Of a stretch of 64,000 bases of DNA, positions 26,604 through 34,758 are shown piece after piece. The position numbers and the translations under genes were made by a program. The notes beneath the pieces were generated by a model. It had not been told where the DNA came from. It worked only from the letters and a program-made list of their open reading frames with translations, and made no database searches. The DNA lies in contig DAIOEK010000001.1 in NCBI GenBank assembly GCA_036746315.1, positions 114,008 through 178,007 of the forward strand, given 5' to 3'. This DNA is from DAIOEK01 sp036746315 (GTDB lineage Bacteria > Chloroflexota > Anaerolineae > Anaerolineales > Anaerolineaceae). The first letter of the stretch is position 1. Every line of letters starts with the position of its first letter.

Positions 26604-28283
26604 CTACTGTGCGGTTTCAGGGATGATAATTGTAAATTTGGTTCCGCTCCCCACCAGGCTATCCACCTGAATATACCCGCCATGTTGTTTTACAATTCGA
26701 TGGCAGACGGAAAGCCCTAACCCGGTGCCCCTGCCTGGAGCCTTGGTGGTAAAGAACGGTTCAAAAATTCGCGACACCTTATCGGCCGGAATGCCACTGC
26801 CATTATCCGAAATTGCGACACGAAATTCCTTATTTTTGTAAGTCGATGCGATGGAAATGGCACCTTCTTTTTTGTCCATTGAATCAAGTGCATTGAGGAT
26901 CATGTTGATCCAAACACTCTGCAGATGATCGCGGCTGGCTTTGATCATTGGAATGTTATCTGCCAGTTCAGTAGCAACATCCACATTTCGGGTCACTAAT
27001 TCATGTTTTACCAACGACAACGCATTCAAGATCGTCTCGTTTAGATCGATCATCATAAACTCGTATTGCTCCTTGCGGGCAAATCCGAGCAGATTCCTGA
27101 CCACCTGTGAGGCACGAAGGCCGGCGGTTTCAATCAACTCGACGGATTCAAGTGCATCTGCGGCATCTTGGGGCAGGTCGCGTCTAAGTAGTTGTGCGTT
27201 GGCTATGACTGCCGACAGCGGGTTGTTGATCTCGTGTGCCACGCCGGCAGCCAATTGACCTACAGCAGCCAGTTTCTCCGATTGGATCAAATTGGTTTCC
27301 AGACGCTTTTCCACCGTTACATCCTGTTCGTTGATAATGACTTGAACGGGTATGTCAGTCTCGTTAAGTATGGCGTAGGTGGTAATCTCCCAATCTGCCA
27401 CCTGATCGTTGTCGATCCACTGACGGTCTGTCCGGGTTGTGTTCCTGCCCGATAAAAATGTCTCACTGACCCGGCAGCCCTGACATGGTTGTGTGCGACC
27501 ATATAACGCCTCGTAGCAAACCTGCCCGACAAGAAAACTTGGTTTTTCTCCGGCACGTTCCGATCTGCTTGCATTGATTGCGACGATCCGGTAACGGGTG
27601 TCGATAATGTAGATCGATGTGGGAATGCTGTCGAACATTGCTCGAAGTGTGTTACGGGATTGCAAAAGCTCCCAGCGCCATGCTTCCAGGTTGGCGTTAT
27701 CCACCTTCAGTTGGCGTACAGCGGCATAGCTATTAAGAGCATTGGCAAACGAATTACATATCAACATGAGCAGATCTACTTTTACCGGGTCCAGGGGATA
27801 CGGTTTGCTATTAATAGCCTGAATGATGCCGTTCATCCGATCAGCCGGTTGGATGGCAACGCAAATGTTATTTAGAAAAGGTTGGTCTTTTGTTATATCG
27901 AGAAATGGGAAATCATCCAAAAGTTTTGTACGCTGCGTAAATTGTAATATTCGCTCTTCATTAAATAGTTTTTGAATGGCTGGAAGATCGATCTGGTGGC
28001 TGTCAACCAACGACCAATCGCCATCACTCAACAACATTTTTCGCAGCATGATCCGATTATCATCATTGTCCACCAACAGCATCCCGACCATTTCGGAACC
28101 TAACAATCGTTTTACCAGCTTGGCATATTGCAGGTGGATTTTATTTAGATCTGATTCCTGGCTAATGGCGCCGGAAAGAGTTTGCAGGGCGGAAATGATT
28201 TCGCGCAGACGGGGATTGGTGTTTTCTTTTACATGTGGCATTATTTGCACCGGCACAAGACAAGATTTGTCATTTGCGTGCAA
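26604..28283 (-). CDS. Cytoplasmic sensor histidine kinase (GAF-PAS-HisKA-HATPase)
   Basis: A 559-residue kinase from a TTG start; an ATG at 28241 gives 545 residues and neither start has a strong ribosome site. No membrane segment. A GAF-like domain spans about 25-190 and a PAS domain about 205-315 with a CQGC pair (TQPCQGCRVSE) seen in many PAS sensors. The phospho-acceptor region is QLAAGVAHEINNPLSAV, and the ATPase has N-box MILNALDSMD, DNGSGIPADKV and GTGLGLSVCHRIV. It is translated after the response regulator 50 bases upstream, its likely partner. It faces the glycosyltransferase operon convergently. Confidence 0.92.
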   Translation of the reverse strand: MHANDKSCLVPVQIMPHVKENTNPRLREIISALQTLSGAISQESDLNKIHLQYAKLVKRLLGSEMVGMLLVDNDDNRIMLRKMLLSDGDWSLVDSHQIDLPAIQKLFNEERILQFTQRTKLLDDFPFLDITKDQPFLNNICVAIQPADRMNGIIQAINSKPYPLDPVKVDLLMLICNSFANALNSYAAVRQLKVDNANLEAWRWELLQSRNTLRAMFDSIPTSIYIIDTRYRIVAINASRSERAGEKPSFLVGQVCYEALYGRTQPCQGCRVSETFLSGRNTTRTDRQWIDNDQVADWEITTYAILNETDIPVQVIINEQDVTVEKRLETNLIQSEKLAAVGQLAAGVAHEINNPLSAVIANAQLLRRDLPQDAADALESVELIETAGLRASQVVRNLLGFARKEQYEFMMIDLNETILNALSLVKHELVTRNVDVATELADNIPMIKASRDHLQSVWINMILNALDSMDKKEGAISIASTYKNKEFRVAISDNGSGIPADKVSRIFEPFFTTKAPGRGTGLGLSVCHRIVKQHGGYIQVDSLVGSGTKFTIIIPETAQ

Positions 28284-28332
28284 TAAATATACCCGGATAT
28301 TAGTCTGGTGACAACCGCCAGCAAGAATCTAA

Positions 28333-29136
28333 TTAATCTTCTGCGCGAATGGTATAGCCGTAGCCGGGAACAGTTTCAAGAAATTTTGGGTTGTGCGGGT
28401 CTAATTCAATACGTTCACGCAGGTTTTTAATATGCACGCGCACAAGGTCCGGGCTGCCTGCATCAGTGGGATAATCCCACACCTCATCGAGTAATCGGCT
28501 GGGAGAAAAAATCACTTCCGGATGACTCATCAGATGGTACAGCAAGTCAAATTGTACCGGCGTCAGGCGTATTTTTACGTTTTGGTTGGTGGTTAATTCA
28601 TACGTCTGAGTATCCAAAGTGTAACCACGGATGCTGATGGTGCGCGAAAGTTTTGGCGAGGGCTCTTCAGGCGCTTCTTTTACAGCCGGCTTCCCTTTGG
28701 TAAAGATGCCGCCCAGATTAAAGGGCTTTGTAGCCTCTTCTGTTTTAAAGTGAGCCTGGTTTTTTGTGCGGCGTAAAATTGCTCGAACCCGCAAAGTCAG
28801 TTCATCAAGATTGAAGGGCTTGCTCAGATAATCATCCGCACCAAGGGTAAAGCCGGTGATTTTATCTTCATCTTTTGCTTTTGCGGTCAGAAACAGGATC
28901 GGGATGTCTTTGAGCAATGGATCAGCCCTTACCTCACGACACACTGCATATCCATCCATGCCTGGCATGATAACATCCAGGATGATCAGATCAGGCGTCT
29001 GGCGGCGGGCTTTCTGCAAACCATCCACGCCGGTATTGGCAATCCCAATATGAAATTCATCGCCGCGCAGGCAACGTTCGATGGTTCTCGACACAATTTC
29101 ATCATCTTCAATTACCAGAATGTTTGTCGGTTTCAT
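28333..29136 (-). CDS. OmpR-family response regulator
   Basis: A 267-residue two-domain regulator. The receiver (about 4-122) has VIEDDEIV, phospho-acceptor in LIILDVIMPGMDG, Thr in LFLTAKAK and Lys in LSKPFNLDEL. The winged-helix DNA-binding domain (about 165-262) has LTPVQFDLLYHLMSHPEVIFSP and the recognition region VRVHIKNLRERIE. An unusually long linker of about 40 residues joins them (TKPFNLGGIFTKGKPAVKEAP). It is first in an RR-kinase operon divergent from the large flagellar operon, so it could control that operon, itself, or both. Direct repeats lie over its likely promoter. Confidence 0.93.
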   Translation of the reverse strand: MKPTNILVIEDDEIVSRTIERCLRGDEFHIGIANTGVDGLQKARRQTPDLIILDVIMPGMDGYAVCREVRADPLLKDIPILFLTAKAKDEDKITGFTLGADDYLSKPFNLDELTLRVRAILRRTKNQAHFKTEEATKPFNLGGIFTKGKPAVKEAPEEPSPKLSRTISIRGYTLDTQTYELTTNQNVKIRLTPVQFDLLYHLMSHPEVIFSPSRLLDEVWDYPTDAGSPDLVRVHIKNLRERIELDPHNPKFLETVPGYGYTIRAED

Positions 29137-29157
29137 CGCAACCCCATCATGTAAGCA

Positions 29158-29191
29158 TTTCTAATCATATTCTTAAGTTTCTTAATCATAT
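29158..29191 (-). repeat. Direct repeat pair upstream of the response regulator
   Basis: On the - strand ATATGATTAAGAAA (29178-29191) is repeated as ATATGATTAGAAA (29158-29170), with starts 21 bases apart, close to two helical turns. OmpR-type regulators commonly bind direct repeats, so this is a candidate autoregulatory site. Confidence 0.45.
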
Positions 29192-29213
29192 GTTAACCGC
29201 CTGAAAAAAGCAA
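29185..29213 (-). promoter_or_regulatory. Candidate promoter of the response regulator-kinase operon
   Basis: On the - strand a -10 TATGAT (29185-29190) lies 17 bases from TTGCTT (29208-29213). The -10 is a 5/6 match and the -35 only 3/6. Transcription would start about 40 bases before the ATG, and the upstream repeat overlaps the -10. Confidence 0.4.
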
Positions 29214-29264
29214 GCTGACATGTTTAATTTTTTTATTTCGCCTTTACTCCGCTTTCACGGATGT

Positions 29265-29292
29265 TTTACATCGACGGTTTTATGGCTATGCT
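29265..29292 (+). promoter_or_regulatory. Candidate promoter of the large flagellar operon
   Basis: TTTACA (29265-29270) and TATGCT (29287-29292) are 16 bases apart on the + strand, about 55 bases before flbD. The match is moderate. No sigma-28 or sigma-54 consensus was seen here, so early flagellar genes may rely on the housekeeping factor. Confidence 0.4.
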
Positions 29293-29346
29293 ATCCTTTT
29301 GCTGGACTTCCATAAAGGCCTTCCAGTATCGTGTGAGGTAGCTGGC

Positions 29347-29571
29347 GTGATTCAAGTTACGAGACTTAACGGAACGCAATTCTTTATCAACGCGGAGTTG
29401 ATTCAAATGATCGAATCGACCCCGGATACTATTATTTCCCTTACAACGAATGTGAAGGTTGTTGTTCATGAAACCGCCGCAGAAGTGGTGGAGCGAATTA
29501 TTGATTATCGGAAGAATGTGTATGCTTCACTGGTTGTGCATACCGCAAATTCTTCCAAGTCGGGAGAGTAG
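29347..29571 (+). CDS. flbD: FlbD-family small flagellar protein
   Basis: A 74-residue protein of the Gram-positive-type FlbD family (not the Caulobacter regulator), found at the head of motA/motB operons. The pattern IQVTRLNGTQFFINAELIQMIESTP, here broken at TPDTIISLTTN, covers nearly the whole family domain. I chose the GTG at 29347 because it aligns with the usual family start and follows GAGGTAGC. An upstream in-frame extension to 29299 is unsupported. It is the first gene of the operon, 3 bases before motA. Its biochemical role is not well defined. Confidence 0.88.
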   Translation: MIQVTRLNGTQFFINAELIQMIESTPDTIISLTTNVKVVVHETAAEVVERIIDYRKNVYASLVVHTANSSKSGE

Positions 29572-29574
29572 TTA

Positions 29575-30369
29575 ATGGATCTTGCGACCATTTTAGGCTT
29601 GATCGGTGCGATTATGATTGTCGTCGTAGTGATGATCATGGATGGTGGTTCACCTGTGGAATTGGTGACCCATCCTGCGGCGATTTTGTTGACCGCTGGC
29701 GGCTCGCTGATGGCAACATTCATCACCACTTCGATGAAGAACTTTCTGCTGATCCCCAAGTTAATTGGAATTGCTTTCAAAGAAACCCACTATGGTGAAG
29801 AGGAAGCAATCGAAACATTGGCGCGGATGGCGGATAAGGCTCGCCGTGAAGGTTTGTTGGCTCTCGAAGAAGAAAGCAAAAAAATTAAAGATCCCTTCTT
29901 GCAGAAGGGGATTATGCTGGTTGTCGATGGCGTGGACCCGGCGCAGGTAAAAGCGATTCTCGAAACACAGATCTATCACATGCAGGAACGCCATGCGGCA
30001 AACTATAGTTTGTTCAACCAGGCTGGTGGTTTTGCACCTACCTTCGGCATTATCGGTACCGTGATGGGATTGATTTCAGTGTTGAAAGAGTTGGACAACC
30101 CTGCCAAGCTGGCCACATCCATTGCGGCAGCCTTCCTGGCGACATTGTGGGGCTTATTGTCATCCAACCTGGTTTATCTGCCGTTGGGCGCAAAGTTGAA
30201 AACGAAAGATGGGCATGAAGCTGCGTATCGTAATCTGCTGCTCGAAGGTATTTTATCACTGCAGTCAGGTGAGAACCCGCGCATTGTTCGTGAAAAATTG
30301 CAGGCATTCCTGCCCCCATCTGTGGCAGCCAAGGCTGCGGCAGCTGAGAAAGGAAAGGCCCAGGCATGA
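29575..30369 (+). CDS. motA: Flagellar stator protein MotA
   Basis: The proton- or sodium-channel subunit of the flagellar stator, 264 residues with four membrane segments (about 3-22, 33-54, 152-170 and 182-203). The cytoplasmic loop between TM2 and TM3 carries the charged residues that act on FliG. The region AGGFAPTFGIIGTVMGLI is the family signature before TM3. Overlap with motB by 4 bases (ATGA) couples their translation. The ion used cannot be told with confidence from sequence alone. Confidence 0.96.
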   Translation: MDLATILGLIGAIMIVVVVMIMDGGSPVELVTHPAAILLTAGGSLMATFITTSMKNFLLIPKLIGIAFKETHYGEEEAIETLARMADKARREGLLALEEESKKIKDPFLQKGIMLVVDGVDPAQVKAILETQIYHMQERHAANYSLFNQAGGFAPTFGIIGTVMGLISVLKELDNPAKLATSIAAAFLATLWGLLSSNLVYLPLGAKLKTKDGHEAAYRNLLLEGILSLQSGENPRIVREKLQAFLPPSVAAKAAAAEKGKAQA

Positions 30370-31136
30370 GTCACGGCGGCGGCGAGGGTGGTGGAGATCG
30401 ATGGCTGGTCAGCTATGCTGACTTCATCACCTTATTAATGGTGTTGTTTGTGGTTTTGTATTCCATGGGGCAGGTGGATGTTGAAAAATATAAGCAGCTT
30501 GCCGATTCTTTGCGTGCCGCTTTTACCCTGGGCGGTGGACCGGTAAAAATAGTGGATGCCAATATTAACCAGGCAGGTGGCAGCACAACAGATGGTGTAC
30601 CCAACCCGATCGTCGTCCCGGGCATCCCTGAAAAGCCGCCAGCTTCAGAGGAAGTTGCTGGAAACCTGGCGGATATGCTTGCTAAAAGCAATCTGGGAAC
30701 GGCGGTAAGTGTACAAACGAATATCGATGGTGTACTGATTTCATTGAGCGAGAAGTTGTTGTTTGATCCTGGAACAGCCACTTTGCAGGATGAAGCATAC
30801 CCGGTATTGGATACAATCATCGAGATGCTTCGCCCGACAGAAAATCAGATCAAAATTATGGGGCATACTGATAATTCCCCCCCCACAGACCCTCGTTTTG
30901 GCGATAACTGGCAACTTTCAACCGAAAGGGCAATTGTTATCGCACAGTATATGATCAGTGCCGGCATTGCTCCTGAGCGGATGATTGTATCCGGGCGTGG
31001 GGAGTATGAACCCATCTTCCCAAATGATACACCGGAGCACAAAGCCATGAATAGCAGGGCGGATATTATCGTAGTTTATAACGTTGAAAAAAATGTTGTA
31101 TCACCTAGTGGAAGCGTTTTGCTGCCAACGCAGTAA
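30366..31136 (+). CDS. motB: Flagellar stator protein MotB
   Basis: The peptidoglycan-anchoring stator subunit, 256 residues. A single membrane segment follows GGGDRWLVSYADFITLLMVLF, which contains the ion-carrying Asp of MotB (SYADF). The periplasmic C-terminal OmpA-like domain (about 115-245) has IKIMGHTDNSPP and NWQLSTERAI, the peptidoglycan-binding motifs. It overlaps motA by 4 bases. Length is typical. Confidence 0.96.
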   Translation: MSHGGGEGGGDRWLVSYADFITLLMVLFVVLYSMGQVDVEKYKQLADSLRAAFTLGGGPVKIVDANINQAGGSTTDGVPNPIVVPGIPEKPPASEEVAGNLADMLAKSNLGTAVSVQTNIDGVLISLSEKLLFDPGTATLQDEAYPVLDTIIEMLRPTENQIKIMGHTDNSPPTDPRFGDNWQLSTERAIVIAQYMISAGIAPERMIVSGRGEYEPIFPNDTPEHKAMNSRADIIVVYNVEKNVVSPSGSVLLPTQ

Positions 31137-31154
31137 TCCACGAGGAGGAGTGCC

Positions 31155-31763
31155 ATGAAGAGTGTATTGAAAATACTGGGTGTGGTAGGCAAAATATTCC
31201 TTTATCTGGTCGTTGTTTCGGGCAGCTTGCTCAGCCTGGCGACCGCGTACATTGTTTTGGCTCCAGATGATCTGCCTAAACCATTCCGTCTTTCCTATCT
31301 GTATCCCACACCCACCCCGGATGCCGTAGTAATGGAAACTGAAGTACCTACGGAAGTGGTACATGACATAAAACCTGGCGAAGGAGTCATGATTGATACC
31401 GGAACCAAGATCATTAATTTGGCTGAAGTAAACAGTAAAAAATACATTCGCATTGGTTTGGTTGTAGAATTTGCACCAATGTATGAAGAGGCGGAAGCGC
31501 TTGCGGCGGAAGGCGGCGGGAAAAGTGAAGAAGGCGACACGACAGTTGATCCTGCTGTCACCCTGGTCACGGATGGCGTAAATGCGCGAATGCCAATGAT
31601 TAACGATACCATCATCACATTAATTTCTTCGAAAACATTTGAAGAATTGTATACCGCTACGGGCAAGGAAGCTCTGCGGGGAGAACTTATCCAAAAATTA
31701 CAGGGCATGATGCCGGAATACAAGATCCTCGGTGTATATTTCACCGAATTTGTGGTCGAGTAA
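31155..31763 (+). CDS. fliL: Flagellar basal body protein FliL
   Basis: A stator-associated membrane protein, 202 residues. One membrane segment (about 12-34) is followed by a Pro/Thr-rich linker (YPTPTPDA) and the FliL domain, which has IINLAEVNSKKYIRIGLVVEF and the conserved end GVYFTEFVVE. An acidic, glycine-rich insertion (EEAEALAAEGGGKSEEGDTT) interrupts the domain near residues 113-132, making it longer than usual. It lies between motB and fliM, its common place. AGGAGG precedes the ATG. Confidence 0.9.
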   Translation: MKSVLKILGVVGKIFLYLVVVSGSLLSLATAYIVLAPDDLPKPFRLSYLYPTPTPDAVVMETEVPTEVVHDIKPGEGVMIDTGTKIINLAEVNSKKYIRIGLVVEFAPMYEEAEALAAEGGGKSEEGDTTVDPAVTLVTDGVNARMPMINDTIITLISSKTFEELYTATGKEALRGELIQKLQGMMPEYKILGVYFTEFVVE

Positions 31764-31771
31764 AGGGCATT

Positions 31772-32824
31772 ATGCTAACTCAAGCTGAGATCGATGCACT
31801 GCTGAGTGGTGCCATAGCCATCGAAAGCAAAGATGGCGGCGGTGATGTTAACCTGGCCGAAATTATGGGTCACTCGCCAGCAGGTTCTGAAAGACCTGAT
31901 ACACCGGCAGGCGGGAAAAAAGTAACAGCATACAATTTTTGGTCTCCTGATCGGTTTTCCAAAGAGCAGATGCGGGCTGTAGAACTGGTTCATGAAGACC
32001 TGTCTGAAAAGCTGACCACTTCCATTCCAACCTTTTTACGCACCAACCTAAAACCGCGTCTTGTGCATACCGAACAGGGCCGTTTCCATGATTTTCTAAA
32101 AGACCTTCCCGCCAATGCCCTGTTCCACATGCTTACACTCGCGCCACTGCCGGGTTATATGGTGGTTACCATCAGTCCCAATGTCAGCTATATGGTATTG
32201 GAACAGCGTTTGGGCGGAAAAATCGAAGGGGAATCCAAAGAACGTCCCTTAACGGATATTGATCAGTCCCTCTTGCGTGGATTGGTCGAGCATATGCTCA
32301 ATGATCTGAAAAGTGCCTGGAGCAAGCTGGTTGCCCTGGAACCCTCACTGGAAGACAGTACCACTAATCAGCACTGGGTCCAGATGATCATGGGGAATGA
32401 GAAAGTGATGTTGCTGACTTTTGAGCTTACTATCCAGGGTACGACCGGTTCGATGAATTTTTATTTACCCTTTGGCACACTTAAACCCATCGGAGCGGTA
32501 CTCAATCCTCACGTATGGATTTCTGGTCGTAAAGAAAAAGTGGTTGACCCGGTTGCTCGGGAACTGGCAATGAAAAATCTCTTCAATGTAGATTTGCCGG
32601 TCGAGGTTATTCTGGGCGAAGCCGAATTGTCCATGAGCGATATCCTGGGTCTGTCATCCGGCGATATTATCCAACTGGATAACCGCCAATTTGATCCGCT
32701 GGTAATGCAAGTTGCCAGACAAAAGCTGTTTAATGTTCATATTGGCAAGGTGGGAACCAACCTTGCCGTTCAGGTGGTTTCAGCGATCCATGATCCTGCC
32801 ATCAACCTGCAACAAATCGAATGA
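31772..32824 (+). CDS. fliM: Flagellar motor switch protein FliM
   Basis: A C-ring switch protein that receives CheY-P, 350 residues. The N-terminal CheY-binding peptide is well kept (MLTQAEIDALLSG). The middle CheC-like domain (about 55-245) is followed by a C-terminal SpoA-like domain with LFNVDLPVEVILGEAELSMSD. The start is 8 bases after fliL. The intact peptide together with cheY in this window shows a conventional output route from chemotaxis to the motor. Confidence 0.96.
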   Translation: MLTQAEIDALLSGAIAIESKDGGGDVNLAEIMGHSPAGSERPDTPAGGKKVTAYNFWSPDRFSKEQMRAVELVHEDLSEKLTTSIPTFLRTNLKPRLVHTEQGRFHDFLKDLPANALFHMLTLAPLPGYMVVTISPNVSYMVLEQRLGGKIEGESKERPLTDIDQSLLRGLVEHMLNDLKSAWSKLVALEPSLEDSTTNQHWVQMIMGNEKVMLLTFELTIQGTTGSMNFYLPFGTLKPIGAVLNPHVWISGRKEKVVDPVARELAMKNLFNVDLPVEVILGEAELSMSDILGLSSGDIIQLDNRQFDPLVMQVARQKLFNVHIGKVGTNLAVQVVSAIHDPAINLQQIE

Positions 32825-32833
32825 GGTAATCCT

Positions 32834-33214
32834 ATGTCTGATGCACCTACTCCTGTTGTAAATCCATCACCGGCTCCTGTGCAGACACCTGCACCATCTC
32901 CAGCTCCTGCGCCTGTTGCGAAACCGGCTCCCGATGCATCCGGATCGCCCAAAACACAGGCCAGCCTGGATATGCTGATGGATGTTCCTTTAAAAATTAC
33001 CGTTGAATTAGGTCGGACAAGGATGTCCTTACGCCAGACGCTTGAATTGGTCCAGGGATCTGTTGTAGAAATGGATCGACTAGCGGGTGACCCGGTGGAT
33101 GTGTTCGTAAACGAGCGCCTGCTGGCAAAAGGTGAGGTTGTAGTGGTGGACGATAAATTTGCTGTCCGCATCACCGAACTGATTGACCCTCAGGCTGCCA
33201 CAAGCAAGCCGTGA
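32834..33214 (+). CDS. fliN: Flagellar motor switch protein FliN
   Basis: A C-ring protein of 126 residues. The C-terminal SpoA domain (about 45-118) has DVPLKITVELGRTRMSLRQ and DVFVNERLLAKGEVVVVDD, diagnostic of FliN. The first 40 residues are a flexible Pro/Ala tract (NPSPAPVQTPAPSPAPAP) of unknown role. There is no CheC domain, so it is a short FliN and not FliY. It lies 9 bases after fliM. Confidence 0.95.
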   Translation: MSDAPTPVVNPSPAPVQTPAPSPAPAPVAKPAPDASGSPKTQASLDMLMDVPLKITVELGRTRMSLRQTLELVQGSVVEMDRLAGDPVDVFVNERLLAKGEVVVVDDKFAVRITELIDPQAATSKP

Positions 33215-33224
33215 GAGATGTCCA

Positions 33225-33710
33225 ATGAATTATGCAGCAAAGTGGCTGAGTTGGTTTAAATCCCGCTCACGATTTGTCCAGATAAGCATTATTGTCGGGG
33301 TCTCTGTAATTCTGGTGGTCGGTTTTTGGTTGACCATGTTTAACCCTGATGAAACGCAGAATGCGGCAGACTTGACCAGCTCGGGAACCTGGATGGTAGG
33401 CGTATTCTTCAAGCTGCTTATCGTCTTGATGCTGATCTTTGGCGCCGCCATTGTCATGAAACGTTGGATGATAAATGCCCCTGGTGTAAAAATGCACGAG
33501 ATGCAGGTGGTGGAGACGCTGGGTCTGACCCCCAAAAGAGCGCTTCATATCATTCGCATAGGCGAAGCTACATTATTGATCGGGGCGACCGACCAGCAAA
33601 TCACCCTGATAAAGGATATGTCACTCGAATTTTCTGAAAGTATGGAAGATTTTCCCGAGGCTTTAAAGAAAGCAGTTTCAGATGCGAACCTGGGAGGATT
33701 GGATGACTAA
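33225..33710 (+). CDS. fliO: Flagellar biosynthesis protein FliO
   Basis: Helps assemble the FliP export gate. About 161 residues from the ATG at 33225, which has a GAGAGATG site; a longer frame overlapping fliN is unsupported. Two membrane segments (about 17-36 and 60-79) precede the conserved cytoplasmic FliO domain with MQVVETLGLTPKRALHIIRIGEATLLIG. The gene overlaps fliP by 8 bases. It is longer than many FliO proteins because of the first membrane segment. Confidence 0.87.
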   Translation: MNYAAKWLSWFKSRSRFVQISIIVGVSVILVVGFWLTMFNPDETQNAADLTSSGTWMVGVFFKLLIVLMLIFGAAIVMKRWMINAPGVKMHEMQVVETLGLTPKRALHIIRIGEATLLIGATDQQITLIKDMSLEFSESMEDFPEALKKAVSDANLGGLDD

Positions 33711-34464
33711 GAAAAAACGTATTCTCCTCCTTGTTTTGAGCCTGGTTATCGTATTGCTGCTGACTTCCTGCGCGGGGAATTCTGAGCTTCAGGCACCCGG
33801 TGTGACACTATCCGTCCAGCCGGAAGGGCAGCCCGAGCAGGTGACGTCAGGCGTTCAGTTGTTTGTGCTCCTCACTGTGCTCACCCTGGCGCCGGCGATC
33901 CTGATGCTGGCAACTTCTTTTACCAGAATCGTGATTGTCATGTCGATGCTGCGGAATGCGATTGGTACTCCGACAATTCCACCCAACCAGGTGGTCATTG
34001 GTTTGTCGCTCATCCTGACCTTTTTTGTAATGGCGCCGACGTATAACAAGATTGACCAGAATGCCATTCAACCCTACACAAATAATGAAATCAGTCAGAA
34101 AGTGGCGATAGAGCGGGCAATAGAACCGGTTCGGGAATTCATGTTCAGCCAGACTCGTGAAAAGGATATAGAGTTGTTTATGTCCATGAGCGGTAAGGAA
34201 CGCCCGGCACAGCTTTCCGATATTGATACCGTGGATTTATTCCCGGCATTTGTCATCAGCGAACTTCGAACCGCCTTTACGATGGGTTTCATTATTTATA
34301 TTCCATTCCTGATCATCGATTTGGTTATTTCCAGTGTGCTGCTGTCAATGGGTATGATGATGCTTCCGCCGTCACTTGTATCACTGCCTTTCAAGATCCT
34401 CTTGTTTGTGTTGGTGGATGGCTGGTACCTGCTGGTAAAATCATTGATGCTGAGTTTTATGTGA
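33703..34464 (+). CDS. fliP: Flagellar export gate protein FliP
   Basis: A core membrane component of the type III export gate, 253 residues from ATG 33703, overlapping fliO. Family motifs include ILMLATSFTRIVIVMSMLRN and QVVIGLSLILTFFVMAP in the middle and PSLVSLPFKILLFVLVDGW at the end. FliP proteins have a cleavable signal peptide. Here it ends LLLTSCAGNS, which fits a lipoprotein lipobox (L-T-S-C). Whether the Cys is lipidated is unknown and it would be unusual for FliP. Confidence 0.95.
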   Translation: MTKKKRILLLVLSLVIVLLLTSCAGNSELQAPGVTLSVQPEGQPEQVTSGVQLFVLLTVLTLAPAILMLATSFTRIVIVMSMLRNAIGTPTIPPNQVVIGLSLILTFFVMAPTYNKIDQNAIQPYTNNEISQKVAIERAIEPVREFMFSQTREKDIELFMSMSGKERPAQLSDIDTVDLFPAFVISELRTAFTMGFIIYIPFLIIDLVISSVLLSMGMMMLPPSLVSLPFKILLFVLVDGWYLLVKSLMLSFM

Positions 34465-34473
34465 TGAGGCTGT

Positions 34474-34743
34474 ATGACTGAATCTTACGTACTTTCATTG
34501 GCACAGAATGCCATCACGGTTATGCTCATTCTGGCTGCGCCGATTTTGCTGGTCAGTTTGCTGGTGGGATCACTAATCAGTCTGGTACAGGCCGCCACCC
34601 AGATCAATGAAGTGACCATGACCTTCATTCCAAAAATGATAGCAATCGGTTTGGTTTTGGCATTTCTTGGGTCATGGATGCTTCAGCAATTATTGGTATT
34701 TACAACCGGTATATTCAATTCACTACCCAACTTTGTAAAGTAA
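34474..34743 (+). CDS. fliQ: Flagellar export gate protein FliQ
   Basis: A small export-gate subunit, 89 residues with two membrane segments and the conserved AQNAITVMLILAAPILLVSLLVG and LVQAATQINEVTMTFIPKM. It lies 9 bases after fliP. fliR, normally next, is displaced here by an HDOD gene and a receiver gene. Confidence 0.95.
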   Translation: MTESYVLSLAQNAITVMLILAAPILLVSLLVGSLISLVQAATQINEVTMTFIPKMIAIGLVLAFLGSWMLQQLLVFTTGIFNSLPNFVK

Positions 34744-34758
34744 GGGGAAACTGTAAGG

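Noticed and set aside
29266..29346. Longer N-terminus for FlbD starting at 29299
   Set aside because: The added residues do not fit the family and would cover the likely promoter region; the GTG at 29347 has a ribosome site.
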